Source: Hymenobacter telluris (GTDB lineage: Bacteria; Bacteroidota; Bacteroidia; Cytophagales; Hymenobacteraceae). From it: a stretch of DNA of 64,000 nucleotides. The notes beneath the pieces are model-generated. The model was not told where the DNA came from. It was given only the letters and a program-made list of their open reading frames with translations, and searched no databases. A program made the position numbers and the translations under genes. Shown here in pieces: positions 42,217 to 49,754 of the stretch; the stretch's first letter is position 1; the number at the start of each line of letters is the position of its first letter. Where the stretch lies: NCBI RefSeq assembly GCF_017313265.1, contig NZ_JAFLQZ010000010.1, positions 62,001-126,000 on the forward strand, given 5' to 3'.

Positions 42217-42879
42217 TTAATGGCCTTGCTCCAACGCCTGCCGTATGCCGTCAGCAAACACTTCGTATGGCTGATACCCGCGGGCCAGCACGTAGCCCTG
42301 GCTACCTATCCGCAGCACGCTGGTAGGGAAACCTTGGATACCAATTCTGGCCACCGCTGCAAACTCCTGCCGTGTGGCGGTAGCCGTTTCGGGTAGCGTG
42401 AGGCGGCGCAGAAACTCGGCGGCATCTACGCCGTGGGCAGTTGCCAGTGGCACGTATGTTTTAGGCTCGTTAAGGTCGGCGCCATCGTGGAAATACGCGT
42501 GCTGCACCGCGTGGGCGAAACTGGCTACCTGCGCCTGATTGAGCTGCCGGAACGCATTGATGGCCCAGCTCGGCGGCTCAGAATCCTGCACGTAGCTGCC
42601 CTCCTCACCCAACGCCCGAAACGCCGCCCCAAACTGCACACCGGTCGTTTGGGCTACCTGCTGCAAGGCGTTGCTGATGTGGTGCCAATCTTCGCCAATT
42701 GCGCCTACCTGCTCCCCCGTTACCATCCCGCCGCACAGCACCGACACGTCCAGTTGGCCGGCAAATTCCTGCTGCACGCGCCGGATAACCGGGCTCATGC
42801 CGTAGCACCAGCCACAAAGTGGGTCGAAGATGTAGAGTAGTTCGGGCCGGTCGGTGGCGGAAGGTGTTGGTTGAGTCAT
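42217..42879 (-). CDS. DsbA-family oxidoreductase-like protein
   Basis: 220 residues from ATG 42879. A thioredoxin fold with the active-site motif CGWC in YIFDPLCGWCYGMSPVIRRV, then a helical insert (HISNALQQVAQTTGVQF), and a C-terminal FPTSVLRIGSQGYVLARGYQ with the cis-Pro. No signal peptide, so probably cytoplasmic, in the COG3531-like DsbA group. The role is thiol-disulfide chemistry of unknown target. The repeat at 42901-42986 lies 22 nt upstream. Confidence 0.87.
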   Translation of the reverse strand: MTQPTPSATDRPELLYIFDPLCGWCYGMSPVIRRVQQEFAGQLDVSVLCGGMVTGEQVGAIGEDWHHISNALQQVAQTTGVQFGAAFRALGEEGSYVQDSEPPSWAINAFRQLNQAQVASFAHAVQHAYFHDGADLNEPKTYVPLATAHGVDAAEFLRRLTLPETATATRQEFAAVARIGIQGFPTSVLRIGSQGYVLARGYQPYEVFADGIRQALEQGH

Positions 42880-42900
42880 TGGATGAAAGCTAAAAAGAAC

Positions 42901-42986
42901 GTCATGCTGAGCTTGCCGAAGCATCTCTCCCGCAACACTATATGATTAGTTTGGCGGGAGAGATGCTTCGGCAAGCTCAGCATGAC
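42901..42986. repeat. GTCATGCTGAGCTTG hairpin repeat, copy 3
   Basis: Arms 42901-42933 and 42954-42986 form a perfect 33-bp inverted repeat with a 20-nt loop, in the rho-DsbA gap. Same family as copies at 4391, 42036 and 55520. Confidence 0.86.
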
Positions 42987-43021
42987 GCGCTGCTTGTTGT
43001 TCTAACTACGGTTCGGCAAAG

Positions 43022-45388
43022 TTAGCCGTTCATCGACACCAGGAATTCCAGGTTGTCTTTGGTGCCTTTCATGCGGTCTTTCAGGAATTCCATGGCCTCC
43101 GAAGGGGTCATGTCGGCCATGAACTTGCGCAGCACCCAAATGCGGCTTAGCTCGTCTTTGCTCATCAACAGGTCTTCGCGGCGGGTACCGGAGGCCGGCA
43201 CGTCGATGGCCGGGAAGATGCGCTTGTTGGCCAGCTTGCGGTCTAGCTGTAATTCCATGTTGCCGGTGCCTTTGAATTCCTCGAAGATAACCTCGTCCAT
43301 TTTCGAACCGGTTTCAATGAGGGCCGTGGCAATGATGGTGAGCGAGCCACCATCTTCCACGTTGCGCGCCGCCCCGAAGAAGCGTTTCGGCTTGTGCAAA
43401 GCATTAGCATCCACACCACCCGACAGAATTTTGCCGGAAGCGGGCTGTACGGCGTTGTAAGCGCGGGCCAAACGGGTAATCGAGTCCAGCAGAATTACCA
43501 CATCATGGCCGCACTCCACAAGGCGCTTGGCCTTATCTAGGGCAATGCTCGTGATTTTCACGTGGCGGTCAGGCGTTTCGTCGAAGGTGGAGCTGAGCAC
43601 TTCGGCCTTCACCGAGCGGGTCATGTCCGTTACTTCCTCGGGCCGCTCATCAATGAGCAGAATCATGAGGTACACCTCGGGGTGATTTTCAGAAATGGCG
43701 TTGGCTATTTCCTGCAACAGCACTGTTTTACCGGTTTTGGGCTGCGCCACAATCAAGCCGCGCTGGCCTTTGCCAATAGGAGCAAACAAATCCAGAATGC
43801 GGGTGCTGTAGAGCGCCGATTTGGTGGTAAGCTTCAGGCGTTCCTCCGGAAACAGGGGCGTGAGGCTGTTGAAGGGCACCCGGTCCCGGGCTTCTTCCAT
43901 GGCCCGGCCGTTGATGCTGTCCACACCAACCAATGCGTAGTATTTTTCGCCTTCACGCGGGGGCCGAATGGTGCATTTCACCGTGTCACCGGCCTTCAGC
44001 GAAAACTGCTTCACCTGCGCCGGGGCCACATAAATGTCGTCGGGCGAGGCCATGTAGTTGTAGAACGGGCTGCGCAGGAAGCCGTAGCCGCCATCGGGCA
44101 TCATTTCCAGGGTGCCTTCGCCGGGAATCGTAATATCGAAGTCGTTGCGGGGGCGCTGCTGCTGCTGGCCGTTGGCATCGGGGCGAGGCTCACGCGCCTG
44201 GCCGTTGGCTTCCTGGCGCTGCTGGCGCTGCAATTCGCGGGCAGCATACCGGTCTTCGCGGCGCTGCTCCCGGTCGGGGCGGGTTTGCGGGTCGCGGGGC
44301 AGGCGGTTCTGGTCGCGCTGCTCGGTACGAGGCTGGTCGCCGGTGCGGGGTTCGTTGCGGAAGTCGCGCATGTCCCGAACTCCATCCGTAGCGCGGCCAT
44401 CATTGGTGCGGGCTACATCAGAAGTGGGTCGTGCTTCACGGTTTTGGTCGGTACGCAGGTCGCGGGGCTGGTTCGAGTCCCGGTCGGAGCGGAACTCCCG
44501 CTCCCGCGGCTGGTCGCGCGGGGTGCGGGGCGTAGTGCCGTTTTGCTCGGGCCGGAAAATACGAGGAGCCGGAGTGGATACGGGCGCTACTTCGGCGGCT
44601 GGGGTGGCCTCGGTGGTAGCAGAAGCGGGTGTTTCAGGAGTTACTTCGGCAGCAGCGGGTGGCAGAAACGGGGCGCGCTCCACGGCGGTTTCCAGCGGCG
44701 TATCGGTGCCGGCCGGCGCCGAATCCACCTCGAAAGGCAATTCGGGCGTGGGGCGGGTATTGCGGTTGTTGGCTTCGCGCGTGCGGCGCTCCGGGCGCTG
44801 GAAAACCTTCACTGGGCGCTCTGTAGAAGCCGGAGCAGGGTTTTCGGAAGCAGGAGCCGTTGTTTCGGGCGTTGCGGTTGATGCTACGGCCACGGGGGCT
44901 TCGGCAACAGCAGCAGGTGCTTCCGGCGCGGTGGGCGCTACTTCGGCAGCTGGGGCAGCAGGAGCAACTACGTCACTTGGTGCGTCAACGGTAGCAGCGG
45001 CCGATGCGGCGGCCGCTTTCGTGCGGCCGGCATTGGGGGTGCGGGCCGGAGCAGCGGTGCGCGAAGTGGCCGTGCGGGTGGCAGCGGCAGCGCGGGCGGG
45101 TGCGGCAGCCCGCGCCGCAACTATGGGGCGAGCAGCTGCCTCAACGGGAGCTGCTACCTCGGCAACTTCCGCCACGGCTACATCAGAAAAAGGCTGTTCG
45201 GGGCGGGCCTTACCGGCTGGCTGAATCTTAGGGGGCAGCTTGTCGGCGGGGATAAGGGCCTGCTGGTCGAGAATCTTATATATCAGATCCTGCTTGCTAA
45301 GTTTCTTAAAGTTACCGACGTTGAGTTCTTCTGCAATTTCCTTCAGGTCGGAAAGCAGACGGTCCTTCAACTCTTCAATAGTGTACAT
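43022..45388 (-). CDS. rho: Transcription termination factor Rho, long form
   Basis: 788 residues against 419 in E. coli. Order: Rho N-domain (1-45, YTIEELKDRLLSDLKEIAEE), a low-complexity insert from about 50 to 415 (first Ala/Pro/Glu/Thr, then Arg/Asp/Gln/Asn-rich such as RDQNRLPRDPQTRPDREQRR), the RNA-binding cold-shock-like fold about 415-520 (GEGTLEMMPDGGYGFLRSPF), and the ATPase from about 535 with AQPKTGKT, ILLIDERPEEVTDM and the Q-loop. Rho unwinds RNA-DNA hybrids to end transcription. Bacteroidota Rho proteins are known to have such inserts; in Bacteroides it has been linked to condensate formation. Divergent to serS. Confidence 0.95.
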   Translation of the reverse strand: MYTIEELKDRLLSDLKEIAEELNVGNFKKLSKQDLIYKILDQQALIPADKLPPKIQPAGKARPEQPFSDVAVAEVAEVAAPVEAAARPIVAARAAAPARAAAATRTATSRTAAPARTPNAGRTKAAAASAAATVDAPSDVVAPAAPAAEVAPTAPEAPAAVAEAPVAVASTATPETTAPASENPAPASTERPVKVFQRPERRTREANNRNTRPTPELPFEVDSAPAGTDTPLETAVERAPFLPPAAAEVTPETPASATTEATPAAEVAPVSTPAPRIFRPEQNGTTPRTPRDQPREREFRSDRDSNQPRDLRTDQNREARPTSDVARTNDGRATDGVRDMRDFRNEPRTGDQPRTEQRDQNRLPRDPQTRPDREQRREDRYAARELQRQQRQEANGQAREPRPDANGQQQQRPRNDFDITIPGEGTLEMMPDGGYGFLRSPFYNYMASPDDIYVAPAQVKQFSLKAGDTVKCTIRPPREGEKYYALVGVDSINGRAMEEARDRVPFNSLTPLFPEERLKLTTKSALYSTRILDLFAPIGKGQRGLIVAQPKTGKTVLLQEIANAISENHPEVYLMILLIDERPEEVTDMTRSVKAEVLSSTFDETPDRHVKITSIALDKAKRLVECGHDVVILLDSITRLARAYNAVQPASGKILSGGVDANALHKPKRFFGAARNVEDGGSLTIIATALIETGSKMDEVIFEEFKGTGNMELQLDRKLANKRIFPAIDVPASGTRREDLLMSKDELSRIWVLRKFMADMTPSEAMEFLKDRMKGTKDNLEFLVSMNG

Positions 45389-45936
45389 AGAGGCAATGAG
45401 GGGAGGGAAAAATCAAAAGCAGAAGCACAACCAACAGCGGTACATTGCCCATATGTGGGCTATACCTAGGAGCCGCAAAAACGGCAGACAGCACAGGTAT
45501 TCAGGACAGAACTGAGGGGAGTGGTAACGGGAGCAGCGCTGGAAAATAACCGCGGACCGGACGTATAAAAAACTACCGAGGGTCCGGCATCAGCTGCCGA
45601 CTTGTTAGCACAATGTTACTCTAATACGAATGAACTGCCAAATCGAAACAGAAATTTTGCAGATTAAGCTCCTTTACGCAAAAAGCTGGGCTTAGATGCC
45701 TGACTGCGTGAATTAATGCAGCTTTTCAAGGTTCAGCTTCAACTTCCTTGTTTCCTGAGTTGGCCTTTTCGAGTAGCACTTTGCTTACTTGCCGCGTTAT
45801 TTTTCGATTACAGACGCTTTTTCTGTTGTTTTCGGCGGCGGAGCTTGGCAACTGCCGCGCTGAAAAGGTGTGCTCCGTTCATTCTGCAAAATCTACGGCT
45901 ATTTTTGCGCTCCTATTCATTTGTATCTTCTGCCCC
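45389..45936. other. 548-bp rho-serS divergent region
   Basis: The serS -7 box (45900-45908) lies near the right end. The left 300 bp are the rho leader; I see no consensus -7 box for rho. The region carries no convincing ORF, tRNA or riboswitch. A long leader is common for rho genes and may allow autoregulation. Confidence 0.5.
45900..45908 (+). promoter_or_regulatory. -7 box TATTTTTGC for serS
   Basis: Consensus -7 box 28 nt before the serS ATG. Confidence 0.58.
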
Positions 45937-47217
45937 ATGTTGCAAGTTTCCGTTCTCAAAGAGCACCCCGAGCTGGTGCTGGCCGGCCTGGCCAAGAAGC
46001 ATTACAAAACGGCGGAGGCCGATGTGCAGGCCATCCTGACCCTCGACCAGCGCCGCAAAGACCTGCAAACCGCCCACGATGCCGCCCAAGCCGAAGCCAA
46101 TGAGCTGGCCCGGCAGATTGGCTCTTTGATGAAATCCGGCGACAAAGCTGGGGCTGAAACCCTGAAGGCCCGTACCGCTGAGCTGAAGCAGCAAACCAAA
46201 GCCCACGCCGACGAGCTGAGCCAAGTGGAAATTGCCTTGCAGCAAACCCTCTACAAGCTCCCGAACCTACCGCACAGCAGCGTACCCGAAGGCCGCTCGG
46301 CCCAGGACAACGAAGTGGTGCGCGAAGTAGGCACCATTCCTACGCTGCCCGCCAATGCGCAGCCGCACTGGGAGCTAATTAAGAAGCACGACATCATCGA
46401 CTTCGAGCTGGGCAACAAGATTACCGGGGCGGGCTTTCCGGTGTATAAAAAGCAGGGCGCCCGTTTGCAGCGGGCCCTTATCAACTTCTTTCTGGATGAA
46501 GCCCGTGCCGCGGGCTATGAGGAAGTACAGCCCCCGATTCTGGTAAACGAGGCCTCGGGCTACGGCACCGGCCAGCTGCCCGACAAGGAAGGCCAGATGT
46601 ACCACGATGAGCGGGACAACCTGTATTTGATTCCGACGGCTGAGGTGCCCATTACCAACCTCTACCGCGACGAAATTGTGGCCCTCGACAAGCTGCCCAT
46701 CCGCAACGCGGGCCATACGCCCTGCTTCCGCCGCGAAGCCGGGAGCTGGGGCGCCGATGTGCGCGGCCTCAACCGCCTGCACCAGTTCGATAAGGTGGAA
46801 ATCGTGCAGATTACGCTGCCCGAGCAGAGCTACTCGGCACTGGAAGAAATGGTAGCGCACATTGAAGGGCTGCTGCAAAAGCTGGAGCTGCCCTACCGCG
46901 TGCTGCGCCTCTGCGGCGGCGACATGGGCTTCACCTCGGCCCTTACCTTTGACCTGGAAGTGTGGAGCGCTGCCCAAGGCCGCTGGCTGGAAGTAAGCTC
47001 GGCCAGCAACTTCGAGACCTACCAGGCCAACCGCCTCAAGCTACGCTACCGCCCCGAAGACGGGGCCAAAACCCAATTGCTGCACACCCTAAACGGTTCG
47101 GCGCTGGCTTTGCCGCGCATTGTAGCCGCGCTGCTGGAAAACAACCAGCTAGAAGATGGCAGCATCCACTTGCCGGAAGTACTCCACTCCTACTGCGGCT
47201 TCAGCAAGATTGGCTAG
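45937..47217 (+). CDS. serS: Seryl-tRNA synthetase
   Basis: 426 residues, the usual length. It charges tRNA-Ser. The long coiled-coil tRNA-binding arm is about residues 25-105 (DVQAILTLDQRRKDLQTAHD and following Lys/Glu/Gln-rich). The class II core has motif 2 FRREAGSWGADVRGLNRLHQ and motif 3 NGSALALPRIVAALLENNQL. ATG 45937 was chosen because MLQVSVLKEHPELV is the canonical start and the promoter box lies 28 nt upstream; the upstream in-frame extension is not protein-like. Confidence 0.97.
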   Translation: MLQVSVLKEHPELVLAGLAKKHYKTAEADVQAILTLDQRRKDLQTAHDAAQAEANELARQIGSLMKSGDKAGAETLKARTAELKQQTKAHADELSQVEIALQQTLYKLPNLPHSSVPEGRSAQDNEVVREVGTIPTLPANAQPHWELIKKHDIIDFELGNKITGAGFPVYKKQGARLQRALINFFLDEARAAGYEEVQPPILVNEASGYGTGQLPDKEGQMYHDERDNLYLIPTAEVPITNLYRDEIVALDKLPIRNAGHTPCFRREAGSWGADVRGLNRLHQFDKVEIVQITLPEQSYSALEEMVAHIEGLLQKLELPYRVLRLCGGDMGFTSALTFDLEVWSAAQGRWLEVSSASNFETYQANRLKLRYRPEDGAKTQLLHTLNGSALALPRIVAALLENNQLEDGSIHLPEVLHSYCGFSKIG

Positions 47218-47231
47218 AAATCATACTCACT

Positions 47232-47270
47232 AAAACGGCCCGTTCAACTAGTTTGAGCGGGCCGTTTTTT
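47232..47270. terminator. Bidirectional terminator after serS
   Basis: AAACGGCCCGTTCAA pairs with TTTGAGCGGGCCGTTT, with A-run on the left and T-run on the right, between convergent serS and the zinc-ribbon gene. Confidence 0.87.
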
Positions 47271-47274
47271 GTGG

Positions 47275-47679
47275 CTATAATTCTGGAAAAACCTCCGGCC
47301 GGCGTTGCGTCAGCGGTAAAGAATCGGCTTGCACATCCTCCTGACCGAACCCGCAAGCCGCACAGAAACGTGCTTTTGGTGTACGCAACGGCTTTGTGCA
47401 TTGCGGGCAGGGTGGCCCGTATTGGTCTACTTCGTGGTGCATTACTGCATTGGGGTTTGTTTCTACGAAGCCCGTTAGAAGCTTATACATTTCCAGCATC
47501 GGCTGCATTAGTCGAGAAACACCTTCAACGGCCATAGGCAGCAACGACCGTCCTCTGCGGTGAGCTTCTTCTTCAACGAAACGCATCCCGGTCATCATTG
47601 CTTTCCGCACTAACAAAGCCTCCTCTGCATCCAGCATCGGTACCTCCTGTTGGCAACGCCAGCACCATAGCATTTTCAT
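47275..47679 (-). CDS. Zinc-ribbon hypothetical protein
   Basis: 134 residues. A CxxC pair at the N-terminus (LWCWRCQQEVP) and a second at PPCPQCTKPLRTPKARFCAAC give two possible zinc ribbons, with a helical middle (residues 20-90). I recognise the pattern from other Bacteroidota genomes but no function is known. 3 bp from the UBP-type zinc-finger gene, so likely co-transcribed. Confidence 0.75.
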   Translation of the reverse strand: MKMLWCWRCQQEVPMLDAEEALLVRKAMMTGMRFVEEEAHRRGRSLLPMAVEGVSRLMQPMLEMYKLLTGFVETNPNAVMHHEVDQYGPPCPQCTKPLRTPKARFCAACGFGQEDVQADSLPLTQRRPEVFPEL

Positions 47680-47682
47680 GGG

Positions 47683-47946
47683 TTAATACTCCGCCATCTG
47701 CTCGTCAACGTAGCACCAGGCCCACTGCTCACCGGGCTCGGCGGAAATGATGATGGGGTGCTCGGTGGCGTGAAAGTGTTTGGTGGCGTGCTTGTTCTTA
47801 GAATTGTCGCAGCAGCCGATGTGGCCGCAGGTCTGGCAGACGCGCAAGTGCACCCAGGTATCACCAAGGGCAACGCATTCTGGACAGGCGTATTCAGCGG
47901 CGGGAATAAGCTTGGTTAGGGCCGAAAGATGGGAGCAGATAGCCAT
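47683..47946 (-). CDS. UBP-type zinc-finger protein
   Basis: 87 residues, one ZnF-UBP domain. Seen: CSHL near the start, CPECVALGDTWVHLRVCQTC, GHIGCCDNSKNKHATKHFHA and a final EHPIIISAEPGEQWAWCYVD. In eukaryotes this fold binds the ubiquitin C-terminus; bacterial stand-alone versions have unknown ligands. It is co-directional and nearly contiguous with the zinc-ribbon gene. Confidence 0.88.
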   Translation of the reverse strand: MAICSHLSALTKLIPAAEYACPECVALGDTWVHLRVCQTCGHIGCCDNSKNKHATKHFHATEHPIIISAEPGEQWAWCYVDEQMAEY

Positions 47947-48013
47947 ACGCGTTACGGTGGAGGTAAACTAGATTTACAGAGGCAGTAAAATAGGTAGCTT
48001 CTCGGGTAATCCG

Positions 48014-48466
48014 TTATTCTATCAGCGTCGTAACGATGCGTAGGCCGCTCATCAGCGTTTTCTGCACCGGGCACTTGCTGGATATTACCTCCAGGCGTTG
48101 GCGTTGCTCGGGAGTCAGCGGGCCAATCAGGCGCAGTTCCTTCTGTACTTCTTCCAGCATCTCGCCGGCCATTTCGCATCTGTCACAATCCTGCCGATGC
48201 ACGCGCTGGTGGCTTAGGCGAACTTCAATGGCTTCGAGCGGCCACTTTTTCTGGTTGGCGTAGAGGCGCAACGTAATGGCCGTGCAGGCTCCCAGCGCCG
48301 AAAGCAGCAAGTCGTAGGGCGTAGGGCCCTGGTCCTGGCCGCCGGCGGCAATAGGCTCATCGATAAACCAGGTGTGGCGGCCGGCCTGTACATCGGCCAG
48401 CAGCGCATCCGGGCCCACTTTTACCAGCACCGATTTGTCGGGGGCAGCTTCTGGTTGCTTGCTCAT
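48014..48466 (-). CDS. OsmC family protein
   Basis: 150 residues from ATG 48466. OsmC-like peroxidase fold: HTWFIDEPIAAGGQDQGPTP, YDLLLSALGACTAITLRLYA with the conserved peroxidatic Cys, and a second Cys in VISSKCPVQKTLMSGL. The Cys-Asp-Arg-Cys-containing RVHRQDCDRCEMA segment is unusual and adds a CxxC pair. It reduces organic hydroperoxides in related proteins. Upstream frame extension is ignored because it lacks protein character. Confidence 0.86.
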   Translation of the reverse strand: MSKQPEAAPDKSVLVKVGPDALLADVQAGRHTWFIDEPIAAGGQDQGPTPYDLLLSALGACTAITLRLYANQKKWPLEAIEVRLSHQRVHRQDCDRCEMAGEMLEEVQKELRLIGPLTPEQRQRLEVISSKCPVQKTLMSGLRIVTTLIE

Positions 48467-48588
48467 AGAAGGAAAGTTAGCGGAGCGGATAAGGTACAAC
48501 TTCCGGTTGAGTTTCGATAAGCCAGCCAGTGGTGCATTCGGTTGGGTTTGCCTCACGCCATACGCTTCTCCGCTAGAAACCGTAGGGA

Positions 48589-49653
48589 CTACCGGCCATC
48601 TTGCGTGGGGGGCAGGTCTAAATCAAATTTGATGTCGCGCATGCAGCGGAAGTGGCCCTGCGGGCACTTTTCGTAGCCGATTTTCGAGCAGGGGCGGCAG
48701 GGCAGGTTGCGCACTTCCAGCACCCGAAACTCGGTGCGGTACGGATACATGCCAAACTCCGGCACCGTGTTGCCCCACACGCTGAATATCTCCTTGCGAA
48801 ACGCCGCCGCAATGTGCATCAGGCCCGTATCGTGGCTGACAACCAGCTGCGCCTGCCGCACCAACGAAGCCGATTGGTTGAGAGAATATCGGCCACAGGC
48901 GTTGAAGATGGTAGTTTGTTTTTCGTTGTTGGTTGTTGGTTTTTTGGGGAAGTAATATGGACTATCCGGAATGCGGGGGGGAGCAGGCGGCGAAACGGCG
49001 GCTTGCTTCTCGAAGGCCAGCTCCACTATGTGCCCGGTGCTTTCATCTTCGGGCCCGCCAAGCAGTACCACGGGCCGCCGGAGCTGCGCGCACAGCTCAA
49101 TGATGCGCTCCACCGGTAGGCGCTTGGTGGCATGCTGGGCGCCAATGGCAAAGGCCACGTACCCGCGCTGAAACCCAGCGGGCAACGTAGCGAGGTCCAC
49201 CTCGTCGGCTTTCGGAATGAAGTAGTCCAGCCCTTTGCTATCGTTCTTCACGCCGAGTTGCGCGGCGGCGGCCAGGTACCGGTCCACGATGTGCACGCGC
49301 GGCAGGGTGTTGATTTTCAACTGCACCAGCAGCCATTTGCGCCAGTTCAGCTTGTCGAAGCTGGCCGACCTGACACCCAATTGCGCCTTCAGCAAGGTGG
49401 TGCGCAGGTTGTGGTGCAAGTCCACTACGAAATCGAACTTCTCGGCTTTCAGCTCGGCTACCAGCTCTTTCAACGAGCCCGTGAGGTAATGCGCCTGGTC
49501 TACGTACGGGTTGGGCTCGATAATGCTGCGGTAGCCCGGCTTGGTGCAGAAATGCACCACCGCCCCCGGCACCTGCTGCTTCACCGCCCGGATAACCGGC
49601 GTAGTCAGCACAATGTCGCCGATGGAAGAAAAGCGCAGAATCAGAATCTTCAT
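48589..49653 (-). CDS. Glycosyltransferase family 9 (heptosyltransferase-like)
   Basis: 354 residues. N-terminal Rossmann domain starts ILILRFSSIGDIVLTTPVIR, as in heptosyltransferases. The C-terminal domain has HDTGLMHIAAAF (sugar-nucleotide site), a Pro-rich variable loop, and a Cys-rich end CRPCSKIGYEKCPQGHFRC (CRPCxxxGYxKCPxGHFxC), which is shared with the second GT9 gene at 60929. It would transfer a sugar to LPS core or similar on the inner membrane. Separated from PolX by hairpin E8. Confidence 0.87.
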   Translation of the reverse strand: MKILILRFSSIGDIVLTTPVIRAVKQQVPGAVVHFCTKPGYRSIIEPNPYVDQAHYLTGSLKELVAELKAEKFDFVVDLHHNLRTTLLKAQLGVRSASFDKLNWRKWLLVQLKINTLPRVHIVDRYLAAAAQLGVKNDSKGLDYFIPKADEVDLATLPAGFQRGYVAFAIGAQHATKRLPVERIIELCAQLRRPVVLLGGPEDESTGHIVELAFEKQAAVSPPAPPRIPDSPYYFPKKPTTNNEKQTTIFNACGRYSLNQSASLVRQAQLVVSHDTGLMHIAAAFRKEIFSVWGNTVPEFGMYPYRTEFRVLEVRNLPCRPCSKIGYEKCPQGHFRCMRDIKFDLDLPPTQDGR

Positions 49654-49660
49654 GAGAGAG

Positions 49661-49750
49661 AAGCTAGAAGTTAGAAGCTAGAAGTTAGGAGGAAGCTGAG
49701 AGGACATATAAGTACTCTTCTAGCTCCTAACTCCTGGCTCCTAGCTCCTT
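49661..49750. repeat. Intercistronic word-repeat hairpin E8
   Basis: Arms 49661-49698 and 49714-49750 of 7-nt words (TAGAAGT, TAGGAGC, CAGGAGT). It lies between the PolX stop (49755, 4 nt away) and the GT9 start (49653, 7 nt away). The 15-nt loop is AT-rich. Confidence 0.76.
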
Positions 49751-49754
49751 AAAC

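Noticed and set aside
43562..45224. Long plus-strand ORFs opposite rho, Ala/Arg/Gly-rich
   Set aside because: They are shadows of the low-complexity insert of Rho on the minus strand.
45389..45936. Possible riboswitch or tRNA in the rho-serS gap
   Set aside because: No cloverleaf, T-loop or known riboswitch core could be recognised by eye.
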